Assembly (NCBI GenBank): GCA_038093515.1
Contig: JBBPSI010000056.1
Location: 1-64,000, forward strand
DNA: 64,000 nucleotides
Direction of reading: 5' to 3'
From: Butyriboletus loyo
Lineage: Eukaryota; Basidiomycota; Agaricomycetes; Boletales; Boletaceae
Part shown: positions 21,986-35,000 of the stretch, piece by piece
Layout: each line of letters opens with the position of its first letter
Position numbering within the stretch: position 1 is the first letter of the stretch
Notes under the pieces: model-generated
Seen by the model: the letters and a program-made list of their open reading frames with translations, nothing else
What the model was told of the DNA's origin: nothing
Databases searched by the model: none
Made by a program: the position numbers and the translations under genes

Positions 21986-22270
21986 TAGTACCGAAACATC
22001 GTCAAGCCTTACCGTCACCAACTAAGCCTGCGGCCACATCACAAAACCAGAACGCGACCCCGACTTTTGAACATACCGACACGACAGGTTCAGATGTATC
22101 ATGTTGAAGCGCACTGACAAAAAGGTGTGGTCTCTCCTCTGATTCTTCGTCGTGCAATAACACCGTTTGGCAGCAATCCATCTACGAAGACGACCGTATT
22201 GGCAACTCGCGGTCATCTCAAGTGAGTTTCCATGTCTGCGCATAGTACAATCCTTCACTGAGCGGAGCAG

Positions 22271-23773
22271 GATACCAAAAATGTCGTCATCTTTGGAGAG
22301 AGTGGAGTGGGAAAAAGCTCCCTGATCAATTTGATCGCAGGGGAAAAGGTCTCTGAAACCTCCAGCGGTGCTCTTGGCTGTACGCTGGAGTACAAACGAC
22401 ACCTGATGGAGATAGACGGTCAGCACTTTGCCGTATGGGACACGGCGGGGTTAGACGAAGGCACTCAGGCGTCCGTCCCCGCCGAGAAAGCCGAGGCATA
22501 TCTCAAACAACTCCTCCACGAACTCGCCAAGAATAATGGCATCGACTTGCTCGTGTACTGTGTGCGTGGAACGCGCGTCAGATCCGCTCTGCTCACGAAC
22601 TACCACATCTTCTATTCTGCGATCTGCAGAAAGAAAGTCCCCATCGCCATCGTGATTACTGGACTCGAGAACCAAGATGGCGACATGGAGACGTGGTGGC
22701 TAAAGAACGAGCGCGAGTTTTCGTCGCTGAAAATGTATTTCGACAGTCACGCTTGCGTGACGACACTCAAGCGTTTCACCGAGAACGCCATCCTGAAGGA
22801 ACGACGGGAGGCATCCAAAGTAGCCGTGATCAACATGATCACCGGGACGTGTCGTACTCAGCGATGGAAACCACCTGAACGGAGCTGGGTCGAATCCGCA
22901 TATTCAGATATCCGCGCCATGTTGACTCCAAGAGACTGCTACAGCGCGCGTCTCGCCACCATCATCATGTGCGAATCGTTCAGAATCTGTCCGGACAATC
23001 GGTCGACCAGGAAACGCTCCATCTCCTTCCAAAGTCCTGTCGCACTCTCCCTTTCTCTCCATCCATTTAGCTTCCGCAGTCCCATAACTTTTTCGAACGA
23101 CAAATCACAGAGCAAGCTCCCATTCAAAGATGGTATCAAATATACGCCTGAGCGTCTATATCGCGTATACCAGGTCCCACGAAACAAGGCGTCTTCCGTG
23201 GGCACGGACAAAGGGACCAGGAAGGTCACGGTTGTCAAACGCAGCGCGGATCTCCTTATCTTCTGTATAAAAATGGAAGAGACAGAGACTAGGGCCATCA
23301 ATTTGCAATGGGAACATTTCAACCTAACCTACGGTGGTGACCTTTCACCACAGATCGTCGTTGTCATCGGTGCCACGGATCAATCCTCTGCGGAGGAATG
23401 GTGGGAGATGGCAGTAGGCGGGACGCTTGCCAAGGATTGTGTCGATGTTGCATATTTGCCCGTGAATGAAGAAGGGACCGAAGTCGACGCCGCACGGAGG
23501 CGACTAAAATACCTCATCGACGTTCGCTGCATTGACTGCAATAATGTGATATTCACGAGGAGCGAGAAGCTCTTCAGGTGGCCAACTTTTTTGGACATGT
23601 CGAGTTTGACGACGCTGGGGGAAAAACCAGTAAGCAATAACAAGGAAGATGGACCACTTGCCCCTGGGGAGGACATATTGACGACATTGGGTGTGTGGGA
23701 CGAAGTTCCGGAGCGAAGCCAATGTACAGTGTGCCCAATATCTCCCAAGGAATCGCGGGGACAGTACTTTTAA
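22271..23773 (+). CDS. Two-module P-loop GTPase (family member 3); 5' exon unresolved
   Basis: The main exon begins after an AG acceptor (22269-22270) with DTKNVVIFGESGVGKSS and runs 500 residues to the stop. G1 GESGVGKSS, G2-like LGCTL, G3 DTAGLDEG, strand IDLLVYCVRG, FYSAICRKKVPIAIVI, G4-like TGLEN, then ETWW, SHACVTTL. After a Ser/Thr/Pro-rich linker a second module shows DLLIFCIKMEE, HFNLTYGGDLSPQIVVVIG, ATDQ and EEWW, an echo of the first module without a P-loop. A leader exon is needed upstream; a donor at 22220 (GTGAGTTT) fits phase 0, but that exon has no ATG before a stop. Closest paralogue is at 61295-62797, with exactly the same exon length (1503 bases). Confidence 0.82.
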   Translation, partial: DTKNVVIFGESGVGKSSLINLIAGEKVSETSSGALGCTLEYKRHLMEIDGQHFAVWDTAGLDEGTQASVPAEKAEAYLKQLLHELAKNNGIDLLVYCVRGTRVRSALLTNYHIFYSAICRKKVPIAIVITGLENQDGDMETWWLKNEREFSSLKMYFDSHACVTTLKRFTENAILKERREASKVAVINMITGTCRTQRWKPPERSWVESAYSDIRAMLTPRDCYSARLATIIMCESFRICPDNRSTRKRSISFQSPVALSLSLHPFSFRSPITFSNDKSQSKLPFKDGIKYTPERLYRVYQVPRNKASSVGTDKGTRKVTVVKRSADLLIFCIKMEETETRAINLQWEHFNLTYGGDLSPQIVVVIGATDQSSAEEWWEMAVGGTLAKDCVDVAYLPVNEEGTEVDAARRRLKYLIDVRCIDCNNVIFTRSEKLFRWPTFLDMSSLTTLGEKPVSNNKEDGPLAPGEDILTTLGVWDEVPERSQCTVCPISPKESRGQYF

Positions 23774-24101
23774 CCAGTCGACCTACCTTGCAGATTTGTT
23801 AATGATGATTTGTTTATGGTGTACAGTAGGCTAGTTCATAATAGATACCAGTAGGAGTTCGCGTTGAGAAGCAAAAGCGGAGCCGGGTGGTTATGAACTA
23901 ATGCTCGGGATTACTCCGGAACCCCGACTCGTCGATCAGACCTGAGCTGCTCTTTCCTGCCAATCTCCTCCATCCCATCCCATCCATTCGTACGATGTTC
24001 GCATCGCTTACAGGTACTTGACGCGGGGCATGGCATCGCAGTTTTCCTTCCCAAACGACGACGTGATGATTGGCTGACCCACACTCTTCTACGCCTCGCA
24101 G
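23774..24101. other. Intergenic, no gene
   Basis: Presumed 3' flank of member 3; nothing else seen. Confidence 0.4.
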
Positions 24102-24640
24102 ATTTCACCGCTTATGCATATACGAGCTGCCACCGAAGAAATGATCAGTCCAAAGGTGCGGCTCCGCGTGCGTGGCAAGAAAACCAATTTTGTCTCGTCG
24201 GTCGTCAAAGTGGATATCCAGTTAACCAGAGGCCAGTCGCCGAGACAAACAATCCGTGTACTCATGTTGGTTCTGGAATCGTGATGAACGGTTTCCACGG
24301 TAAGCTGCATTTCTTTTTAGTCCGAGACCCCGGAATTTTGGAGTGATCCGTGGAGTGCTCGGCGAACTCTCGTCTAGGCCATCGTTCGCTAATGATGAAG
24401 TATTCGAGATGAGATCTTCATCGAGAGGCGTTTTTTTGCTAGGATACACGTGCATCAGAGTCTGTGACCCCAGACCAAGTTCGTACCGATGATCATGGCC
24501 GTGACTATCCACACAACACTGAGATCCTGGTTTCATTCGACATCTGGCACCCAACCTCGTTTGCAGCTTGTGCGTTGTCGTTGTATGAACCACAGCGGAG
24601 CCCGAAGATAAGGTCAAGATTGGCAAAATCACGTTCAGGC
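24102..24640 (+). pseudogene. Relic of a C2-domain-like gene, copy 1
   Basis: Plus-strand reading contains KVRLRVRGKKTNFVSSVVKV, then a TGA-TGA stop pair, and later PSFANDEVFE. Compared with the copy at 26209-26830, small deletions near the start destroy the frame (the LPTKKWM-KL segment is lost). The intact parts resemble the start and an inner strand of C2 domains (..LPTKKWM.L.HP...V.V....F.S...K). No function is likely left. Confidence 0.5.
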
Positions 24641-24659
24641 TGAGTTGAGTCATCCAAAG

Positions 24660-26205
24660 ACGAAGCTGGTTTCTATATGGGATTCATGAGAAACACGGAT
24701 CATGAGGAAAGTCAGCTTGGATAATGCCACCCACGAATATGCCACCCATAGTGGAAAGGGGCTAAAGTTCGACTGCATACGACAACGTTTTGCGCCTTCG
24801 ATGATATATGCGCTAGATGATCTGACACATTTTATTCAGTTATTAGACGTGAAGACTCGTGTCACGATTTGGCACGTTAGTGTATGCACTGTATCATCAC
24901 TCGAACTTTGGATTGATGGTGCTGTACGATATCTGAGCCATTACCAAGGACAGATTTGTTGGAGATGTACGCCTGTGGGCAAAGTCAGACAATACGCCAA
25001 GGAATCCTTCCAGTTTATGGTATCATTGGAGTCTGGACGCAGTCCTGTTGCAAATGTGAACTTGCCAGTCAATATCACAGCAAAATTCCTCTTACAGAAG
25101 GTTCCGATTCAATGCTCGAAGCTTTCGTCACGAAAGAGAGGAATGGTATTCGGGCATTGAACCGGTGACCGGCCATCGGCTGTATGTAGTGGTAGCTTGT
25201 TGCAGGTCCACCCGAAGCCCTAGTAGATCAATATTCAATCCCCGCAGAGCAATGGTAGAAAGTCACAATGGATAAGGTGACACTCACCAAGAACAATCCC
25301 GATGATGGGTACTGGCCCGTAAACGACATGGAGACGACTATGAACGACCTCTGCATGACTACAAAAAAGAAAAAGTGATGCTCATAAGGAACAGAGAACA
25401 CTTCGGACGATCACTTTGTCCGAACGTAGGATCTGTTGATGCCGTGGGTGGAACCATGGAACAATAGCAGGGAAGGTACCCCACCGGTTGAGTGGAACAG
25501 GATTCCGATTCAGAAATAGTGTTGCACGGGGTATTTTCAGGAGCGAAGCCCGACCTCTGTATCTTCCGAATAGAAGGAGTACCGAGCCTACTCTCTGTAT
25601 ATGTAGATGCTGATATACAGCATTGAACAGCCTTGTCTCGTATCGAGCACGCCGGTGACGAACACGAGGCTTGCCGGTGGTAACCGTGCCCACATTTAGT
25701 CGTCTGACATCGAAATTCGAACCTCCGCACGCGGCCCGCAAGTGACCGGGTAAGCCAGAAAGCCGAGATGCGCAAAGGGGGGTCAAAAACCGGCACCCCT
25801 TCGTCTTCATGGAATCGGCCAGTAAAAATCTACAAAATAAGGAGTAGATACGTTCACTTATTCTTAGTTCGTATACCGTTGCCGAGATGCGTATGTGTCG
25901 TCGTTGAAGTGCTAGAAGAGAAAGACTGATTTCTTTGTACTAAAGGGGGCATGATAGATCACGAACACGAGGCTTGCCGGTGACTAGCCGGAGTAAAGCC
26001 GGAACCATGTACAAAAACCAGCACCATTGCGGTAGCCCACCTTACTCCATAGCCACTCTTTTCAGTTCGTTCGCCGTTCATATATACCATGTCCATATCA
26101 GCTGGTCTTTCGCTCATGGGTACGTGAGCGGCGTAGGACGCCGTTTTTCTTTTTATTCAGACAACCAGACTTGACATGACCACGGTGCGCCTATCGATGC
26201 TTCCC
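24660..26205. other. Gene-poor spacer with direct repeats
   Basis: Open readings of 142-152 codons occur (24702-25160 plus, 25359-25810 minus) but have no recognisable domain and atypical composition. An exact 22-base direct repeat lies at 25658-25679 and 25961-25982. Confidence 0.4.
25658..25982. repeat. Exact 22-bp direct repeat, 303 bp apart
   Basis: Bases 25658-25679 recur exactly at 25961-25982. Weaker similarity follows (GTGACxxG...GTAA.GCC and AAAAACC.GCACC at about 25741-25797 and 25980-26032), pointing to a small decayed tandem duplication. Confidence 0.6.
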
Positions 26206-26208
26206 TGC

Positions 26209-26830
26209 AGATTTCACCGCATACGGACTGCCAACGAAGAAATGGATGAAATTGGTCCATCCGAAGATGCGGCTCCGCGTGCGTGCACAAAATCGCGACT
26301 TTGTCTCGTCGGCCATCAAAGTGCGCGACCGGAGCTCAGATGGGTCGGGCTTTTCAAGTATCCATTGGTCATGGAGTGATAATGGAGAGTTCTTACGGTG
26401 AGGGTCGCTACTTTCGAGCTTCATTGCGAGTCCGAGACGTCCCACTCTCTGGGGTCTGGACGCGTTCCATGGGACCGAAGCCTCGAACATGGTATAGCTA
26501 ACGGACGAACTCGCGCCTAGGCCATCCTTTGCTGATGACGAAGTATTCGAGGTCGACGTCGAGAGGCGGTTTTTGCTATGGTACAAGTGCATCCGTCGAA
26601 CGAAACCAGCGACCATCGACCAAGTTCGTACCGGCAAATGTGAGCATCCTCCATCCAACACCGTGACTGAGGCTCTCGAGAGCTCCGTTTCAATCCTGCA
26701 TCTGACGCTCCACACCGCAGATTGCGCGCTGCCATTATACGATGGACAACAGTGCCCAGAGATGCTCGAGAACATGATCGAGATTGGCGAGATCACGTTC
26801 ACGCTTCGAAGTGATCTGACTGGTGACGAC
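26209..26830 (+). pseudogene. Relic of a C2-domain-like gene, copy 2 (better preserved)
   Basis: After a CTGCAG acceptor the plus strand reads DFTAYGLPTKKWMKLVHPKM, RLRVRAQNRDFVSSAIKVRD, and WSWSDNGEFL, then a donor-like CGGTGAGGG. Later PSFADDEVFEVDVERRFLL and SVSILHLTLHTADCALPL follow in another frame. The pattern suits a C2-type beta-sandwich split by introns, but I could not join the pieces, and a TAG follows the second block. The long minus-strand reading (26191-26940) is taken as a shadow. Identification as C2 is a pattern judgement. Confidence 0.45.
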
Positions 26831-26839
26831 GCATCGTCC

Positions 26840-29800
26840 GAAAGAAAAGTTAGTTTTACGACGCAGTCATGAAATGTTCGACTCGCACCAGGGTCATGAG
26901 CGACGTTGACTCGGAGAGTATGCCCCATAGTTGCGAACATGGTTCCTGGTTCATAGTTGAAGGGCCCGAGGCTAACTTATGACTTAAGACAAGGCATCGC
27001 TCGTTGATGGATAACGTATTGATTGATCCGATACGGTTGACTATTAGCTATATGTCACGATATGACATCTTGACATGCATACCCACCACTGTATTCTTAC
27101 TTACACGAGCCTGGACCGATATGCATTGACCAAAAAGAATATTTTTCAGATATAGCTTCGTGCGGCGCTTGCTATGTTCGAGGTCAAGTCGAATGAATCA
27201 CATCCAGAACCTCGGGTCAAACATGTAGCGTTGCATTCTTCGTGACGAAATTCCAAAATCGCGTGACCGAGACTGACGTTTGTATTTATTCTCTGCAAAA
27301 CAAATGCGACGTTCCAATTTCATTACACTTGTCTCGGCTCAAAAATGGATAAACCATAGCAGGTATTAACAATATATATTATATGACGTCCCGAGACGTG
27401 ATACTTTTATTTCTATTTGGCATCGCTGAATCATGGATAGATCTCTGTGGTACCTGAATTCGACAATGAAAGGAAAGTAGTGCGGCTGTAGAACCATTCG
27501 AAACATTCCACTCCGAGACTGGTGGCATTACATGTCAGTGGGAAGGGGGCGCACCTTCGCCGACGGTCGAGACCTCGCTACGGACCTTATCCGTAGATCA
27601 AGGGTTGCGCAAGTCTCGAGGACCACTTGGCACTATGTAAATGTAGATTAGTAACGTAGCGCTTCTGGAATTTGGAAACTACCCAAGAAGAAGAAATCTC
27701 ACGCCCAAAGCGGCTTGGTCGAGTCAGCTGAGAGGACTGCATTTAGAGGAGACTCGGACTGAGAGGAGGCTATGCGACTAGCCAACTGTTAGGTCGGCCT
27801 TGACAACAGTTTCATATACATCAGACATCTGTCCAACAATCCAACAATCTAACAGTTGAGCTGAGTCGGCATGACCTCGAGTGACTCACTCGCTGACATA
27901 TCGGATGCCCAATCCAACAAACCAGTGTACGTACGCATGCGTGGGCTATCCTTACATGACGGACGCACGTTGGTTACCAGGACTGCACAGCGGTGGCATT
28001 GGCATGTACAAATGTCGAGTTTTCACTCACTCGAGTTAGCTCCTCTTTGTAAAGCTGCAGCACACTACTGTTGGCCCATCAATCGTAACCCCGCGAAGAA
28101 GTGAATGCATACAGGACATACCTGATGCCGTATCGATATAGCTATCGGTCACCACATTTACTGTCCCGCTGAGTTATAACGCGGGCAAATTGTAATGTTC
28201 ACCTCTTCGGGTTCATCGGGGAGATACCGTATAGTCACTAAGTAGTATAGTTCACGATTAGATGATATGCCAAACGCGATGACGGACCGAACTCGGTACT
28301 TCCCCTCGCATATGGCCGGGAGTTAGTGGATCACGGTAACCTACAGACAATGATCGTTCCTTCAATTAAGACTCGAATATTCCAGGATAGCTCCCAGGAC
28401 AACGCGACAGGCTCCGTTGATGGTGTGATTTGCTGTATTATTTACGCCAACCGATTGCATCCACCAGATGAGGGGTCTTGGAAGCTGAGCGTATCCGAGT
28501 TAAGCCAGCAGGAAGAAATCTGTACTTGTCGTAGTCCAGTTAAGATGGTAATTTTACAAGTCACAAGGTTCGCGTCTGAAACGTGCGTCAACGTTGACGT
28601 GTTGACGTAGACCACGTCGACCGGGCAGAGTCGTTCCGGCTCCTGATACGTGAATGTTGTGGAAGATACCTGATAAAGCCCCAAGGCAGATCAGATGACC
28701 GCCGTGTACGTCGCTTGAATGTTGAGCATTCGGAGTCCCTTATCAAATCAACTCTACCTCTGCAGATCACAGCGCTGCATGTGAACCTCTTGAGTTACCT
28801 TAGATGGATTATGATTCAGCAGAGTGGAGCACAACTCACGCCTGCGAGGCCATTCTGCGCAGCGCACCCGCGCTCTATCATCCAGAATTTGCACATGTAG
28901 AGCTCGCTAGACATCATCATGTCATCAGTATTGGTCGTAAATGTCACAAGACACATCAAGTTGGGGGGAGACAACGACGTTCTCACTGAAGGAAAGACGG
29001 TGAGTACCTCAAGTACACCACAATCACAAATGGGATTCATCGTGATGCCAATGGAGAGACGGCGCCTACTATATCGACGCTGCTCGCGCATGATCTGTTG
29101 TGCTGTTGTGTGAGCCGCTAGAATTTGTTGATGATCACGAATCATGATACGGACCCGTCCAGCTCCGATCCGCCTGGACTGACGGACGGGAGGGACCGGC
29201 GCACAAGACCCGGAACGCCTATGGACGATCGGGACGGATACGTATATGAGGGGTTTATTCCATTGGATTGATTGGTTGGCGGCGGGCCAGAAGCGACTCG
29301 GGGGTTCGCACCCCCAATCCCATTCCAATCATGGGCTGTGGCTCACGGAGTGCACACGATATTTGCCATTGGCGCTGTTGCGTGGTACCGGAGGCGTCGG
29401 GAAATCGTGCTTGCATGGGATTCCGATAGCAGCTCCACGGAACAACCGTCGCGATTCGCGATGAATCGGTGGGTAAGTAGTTATGGTGCTCCACTGCGTG
29501 GTTCGATGGGATTCGATAGAGTGCTGTGAGATCTTGCGAACGCGGACGGCAATACTGTGACAGAGGTGGTTAGGGCAGAAAAGGAAGGAGATTCCAAAAA
29601 GGCGGCTCAATATCTTAATCAAGTGTCGGGCATCGAATGGATACGAGGGTCCAGCTTAGTCGTGCGTCGATGACATATGTATTACAATGGAAAAGATGGC
29701 CATTGGGGGATGACGAGGCACCCTGCTGCCAATTCATGGAGCCCAACCATATCTCACCGATCGTGGCGCCTTTATGCCAATGATTCACCATTGATCATCA

Positions 29801-30776
29801 GATAACGCTCGTATGAACATTACTAGAATCAGATAACACCATGACGGCGGAAAGACCGTGTTGAGACGGATTACGGAAGACCTAAGTTTTCCCGGGATGC
29901 TGTAGGTTTGAACGGAACACGGGATAGTAACAGTAATGGACGATGGCGGCGGCGCACGAATATGGTGGGAAAGAAGTTTCTGTGGGGTAGTCTGGAAGCC
30001 TGGAAGAGAAAGACCCTTCTCATGATGATATGAAGGGCAGGTTCCTTGGCTTCGCGAGGGTCAATTATGGCAACGCAACTAAGGCGGAGAGCGTCAAGGG
30101 TTGCGTGCGTAAAACGGGGTGATACTAGACAAAGAAGAACAGAACCTGACATTGTTCCCAAGGTTGGATCGAGACCTATGAACGTGAGTTGTCGGTGAAA
30201 AGGGCAGCCTACACTGGGGGGAGGTTGATAGAATGGAGAACCGGGGGAAGCGCGATATAAATGATCGGCGGTGGCGAAGGCGCATGTGTCATGGACGCCG
30301 AAGTGAGCACAACGTCATGGGCCTATGGTGAGGGAGACGGGCGTGCACCAAGTTCGACTGCTGCGATGCAGCCAATGGCCCAGCGGGCATAGCGAATGGA
30401 ATTGTCACGATAGATGCGGGGTTTACCGGCTGGAGGAGCACGTGCCTAGAGTAGGTTATTAAGACGGGCCCGGATGGTCACAATGAGGAAAGGGGAACGT
30501 CGTCGACTAGTACAATCTGAACTGCCAAACAAAAATAGGACATGTCTGAGACTTTGTCCATGTAGCCGTAGAATGGATGTGAGCGGGGGGCTGTTCAGCA
30601 AGACATCGGGGGCTGTTGATCACGGATTGCGAGTCGGACTGGGGTGGTTAAGAGACATTCCGTTCGAACCTCGTGTGTCCAGTGAGGCCACTGTCACACG
30701 ATCCATCCCCTGTCACCGGTCACCCTATACATACGCCCGTCTCCTTCCCTCCTTCCTTCTCTTTCATCCCAGTCCC
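26840..30776. other. Long gene-poor region
   Basis: Almost 4 kb in which I see no convincing gene. It contains short palindromic words (AACTGTTAG/CTAACAGTT, 27785-27860) and a pyrimidine-rich promoter-like tract just before 30777. Confidence 0.45.
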
Positions 30777-32014
30777 ATGTCCACTTCCACGACTATCCCC
30801 CGTCCCCCGTCTCGTTCTGAACGCCTCCTCAGGGATACCCTCCGCAAGGACGATACCCTCCGCACCCACGGCGCGCACTCCTCACGCCCCCGCTCAGCCT
30901 CGAGCAACTGCGACGATGACGATGACGAGGACTTCTTTCAGTCCGCCATCCTCTTCCGCTGCTCCTCGCACCGGAGCAGTGCCGCGTCTGCACTTGGCCA
31001 TGGCCACTCAACTGGCTTTTACGTCCCAGACGGGATCGAGCATGCATCGTATTCTCGCCTTCTGCGCTCATCCTCCTCTGGTTCTTCGCGCTCTGGTCGC
31101 TCTGGTTGCAACTCCTCCCCTCGTCCCGCATACACACAGGAGAAGCAGGAAGAGCTTTCGCGCCTCCATGACACCGCGCCACACGAGGCTGTTCTACGCA
31201 ATCGTCTCGACTCCGTCATACACAGCATGCGGATAGACAAAGACAGAGGTGCTGTTGATGTGAGTCTTTGTGCCGCAGTATTTGGGTCTTATTCTTCTCG
31301 TCACGACAGGCACTGACACATGTCCAGCCACACAACGTGTCACTCCCTTCCTCGCTTGGTTCCATCTCTAATTCACATACACGTTCGCATGAATCGCACC
31401 AGACGCACCAGACACTGCCTGAACCCGATCCGTGTGTTCCATTGTCATCACAGCCCAGACGGGCATCCGCGAGGGGACATCGGCATCCACAGTCCGCATC
31501 TGTCGTGCATGTACAACCGACATTCCCTCAGCGAACTTCTTCGCCACGTGTAGTTCCTCAGTCTCCACGAAGTCCTCGGGCCCCGCAAGGATTGCGTTCG
31601 CCTCCTCGGACTCCCACATCACAGGAGAAGGGACAGTTAAAACGCCTACACCCAGACTCTCCCTGGATGTATGCGCCATTACCACCATCACCACCCACGT
31701 TTTCGGCCTCGCCATCGAAACGTGGTAGCCCCGCAGTTGTGACCTTTGTTGCCAGCCCACCCATAGTCGACAAACACACGCATTTACCGACGTCCTCTCC
31801 ACGGCATTCCCCCAAGTCCTCGTCTACCTTTGACCCCGAGGCAGCCTCCCACGCTCTCAGACAACTGCCGGGTTACGTGTCCTTCGCATCCGTTGCTGGT
31901 CTCGGCGCACCACCGGAAGAGGAAGACCGACGGGGTGCACGGAAGCCATTCGGAGGCGGAAAAGGCCGATTGTCTGGCCTTGGCCTAGGTAGTGGAAAAT
32001 GGTGGATGTTTTGA
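30777..32014 (+). CDS. Hypothetical Ser/Pro/Arg-rich protein
   Basis: Start at 30777, directly after a CT-rich tract typical of fungal promoters; the frame is open further upstream but without such context. Exon 1 is 30777-31259 and exon 2 31328-32014, joined by a GTGAGTC...CCAG intron of 68 bases in phase 0, giving 389 residues. Composition is Ser, Pro, Arg and His-rich, with an acidic CDDDDDEDF patch, many SPR/SPP possible phosphorylation sites, a likely short helix (EELSRLHDTAPHEAVLRNRL), and a Gly-rich C-terminus ending KWWMF. No domain recognised. Likely disordered regulatory or cytoskeletal protein; function unknown. Confidence 0.6.
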
Positions 32015-35000
32015 GCATGCTTGAGCTAGTATCAGCGGGCAGGCATCCGACGTGTCTTGGCCTCCCAAGCCTTATCGTGATCTTTCCGAGCCGATAGGTG
32101 ACGTGTCCGGACAGGTGAGTCAGCCCAAGGCGCCGTCCGCAGCGTGCACCCCGGAATCACCCGACAATCACCACTAGTGGCGCACATGAAAACTTTCATG
32201 TCATGGACGTTATGACGGATATGGATTTAACCCAGACTATGTTATTGTAACTTATCCCACACATGGAGGTGGTGGGCGATTGGAGAGATGTTTATCATTT
32301 CTGTGTGCCTCTCTCCATCTGTCACTCGTTTTTCACTTGAGGGACCACCCAAGCCGGGTGGAATTGTGTGTACATTTTCTGTGCCGGGGTTTTGTTGTGC
32401 CATGACATGTATTTTTAGTTCTGGGTTGGACGATGACATTAGATAATAGATTGTGACGGATTAGTCATTGGTGTGTGACCGTTGACAGAGGCTGTGCCAC
32501 ACGTCCAACTCGTCGGACTCTCGAAAACTGGCAGCCAACGGCCACCAATCGCGCACATCATCGGGCACATTCCTGTTGCCCGCTGATCAGTATACACATG
32601 CTGATCTTCCCGAGTTCCGCGCAAAAGAACCATATTTCCGCCGTGTGAGGGAACGTGTCCAACGCCACAAGCCCACCTTGACTTTTTGGTGCAAAATGCC
32701 AAGTTTTCTGGAAGCCGATCTCGAGTGCGTGTGTGGGGTCGCTATTGATGGACTATGAACGGTCGTGCCAGGCCTGGAATGGTCCAGGAACAAAGTCGAG
32801 CCTTGGTTGTCCCGGCAATAACCCGATGATGACTCAGTTTCTTTTTTTTTATAGAGGACTTTGACGTCCTCGTGGGAGGTCCGATGATGATGCTGCGTGC
32901 AGCCAGGTACGAGGTAAACCCAAAGCCAAGTGGAACACAGGTGAGAGCGGGAAAAGCTTTGGATCTGGCTGTAGTGTCTGCAGGACGTGCTTGAACTGGA
33001 CCCGGGAAACCAGACGGGGACATGGGACATTCCTGAGTCCCCGAGATCAGGTGGTAGGGGATAGAGTGGCTTTCTGGGGTGTGGCGGAGAGGATGGCGTA
33101 AACGATCAATTGAATGTGCCTACGGCTGGTTGACGCGGACGCTTGGGCGAGATTCGACTTCAAGTTGGAACCGTCGTTTCTACAAACAAATTTCCTTGGT
33201 TCAGGCAGGTAGCGATGAACTTCCGGTATGTATTAGCCCGTCATGTCGTGTAAAGCGGACATTCCTTTGATCCACCCCCCGTCGCTTGGTTTGGTGAGAG
33301 TCGCGATTTTTCAGGGGTTTGACAGGGCCGTTCACATGAACCTCATCGAGAACCTAACCTTCCCTCGCGACATTGTGGGTGGGCAATATCCTCTCCGGAC
33401 TCATCAGGAGAATCCAAACAGGCCTTCACTTGATGCGTCCCGTGTCCATTGGCGCACTTTTGCCGCTTCACTCACCCCTCGTATCTCAGATGAGTCCATG
33501 CACGCCCCGAACGTCATAGTATACGCGTTGCCTTCCTTCACAAGATCCGCCCTGTGAACTGAAGGACCGATCTTAATCAGCCCTAACCGAATCACCCCAT
33601 CTCTCCGCAGTTCCTCCCATGGGGCGCTCTCTATTACCCCAGGTCGTGTGACGGGCGTGATTCACCCTGTTTAGCGAACGGACGCCTTAAAACGTATCAG
33701 AACCCCTATTAATCAAAAGCAACGGCTTCTCTCTATTGAGATGCGGACTCGCCCCTGGAATCGTGTGACTCCCATCCACGACGTTCGGACCATGGGGGTG
33801 ACATGGTGGCGCGGTGGATTCTTCGTTAACCGTCCCTTGTCTTCATCACAACCCTCTTGATGGCTCGCAGGAAATGGTAACAGTCCCGCGTTAGGTAACC
33901 TCGAAATATGACCGAGTACGCCCCATCTCAGCTGACCCAGGACCCTGGCATTAGCCGTCCGATATGTTTTCCAAATTCAGACTGGCGAAGGGCCCTTGTA
34001 CGTATTTACGCTCGCATCACTATTAGGTCCCAACCACGCCCGGTGGGTCATATGTGTCATCAGACCGCATCAAACACGGACACAAACGCGACGCATTTCT
34101 CGCGCGTTCGCGCTTGATGGTGTAACAGCCTCATGGGTTATTGATTTTATTTTGAATAGTTCAAGCTATGTCAAAACCTCACAAGTCGATCGCACATCTC
34201 GTTCCGATCAATGCCCGGCTGTGTGGCCTTGGTGGCGTTTTCATAGATGAGTCCCCGTGGTGTTCTCTCGTCCATGCCCTTTTGCAAATTCAGTCCATAT
34301 CATTGAGGGTCATGCAAGCGACGCAGCAACGTTAAATTGTTTTCCGCCGACCGCGCATGGAAAAGGCCTGTGGAGCTCAAGCCGTACCTAGACAAGTCCG
34401 TGGAGTGGTGAGTCCTCAACACAGGGTCTCCGCCCATCCTCGGCTGCACACGACCAAAAAAAACCAGAGGCTCTGTCGTTCTGGATCTTGAAACCACTGT
34501 GTCATCTTCGTTGACCTGTGCGTACCAGACTACATTCTGACCCTGTGCCGTCACCGCCCATGCATGCACAGATAATGCGGGTTCCAAGGGTTTTCCACCA
34601 TGTGAATTTCAGGCCAAAAAAAAGAGGCTTGTGACTGCATGCTCAGCGTGCGTTCCATGTTGTGGGACCATGGCAAAAATGTGGACGAATTTCTCTCCGT
34701 CTTTTTTTACCTTGGGTACGGGCCGTATGGTAACACCATGCACAAAAGGGCAAGGTTAACTGCGTCGGCAGTCGCAGCAACGCTGCTCGCGTACCGCTGG
34801 CACGCAGCGTCGACAATCAATTCTTTCTTCTCTCTTGATGCGGCGCGCGGTATGGCGCAGGCAACCCCCTTGTACATGTAACCGCGTGTTTTCAACGAGG
34901 GGTTCAAACATGACAACGTTCCCCCTGTCCGAGGGCCGCGATCTAGGACAAATCCCAAAACGTCCGTGGTCTCCCCCCTCCCTTCCCGATCGTTGTTCGT

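Noticed and set aside
25359..25810. Two overlapping minus-strand readings of 142-145 codons
   Set aside because: Overlapping frames open together, which suggests low stop density by chance; no motif in either.
26191..26940. A 249-codon open reading on the minus strand
   Set aside because: The plus strand of the same stretch gives C2-like blocks that are better ordered and preceded by an acceptor. The minus reading has no recognisable motif and is disrupted in the sister copy at 24102-24640.
29270..29330. tRNA-like T-arm (GGGGGTTCGCACCCCC)
   Set aside because: The upstream sequence is too short for a D-arm and anticodon arm, and the acceptor halves do not pair at the right distance.
33480..34260. 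GATGAGTCC words resembling a hammerhead ribozyme core
   Set aside because: The CUGAUGA core is not matched (CAGAUGA or AGAUGA), and no GAAA with a flanking stem is found at the right spacing.
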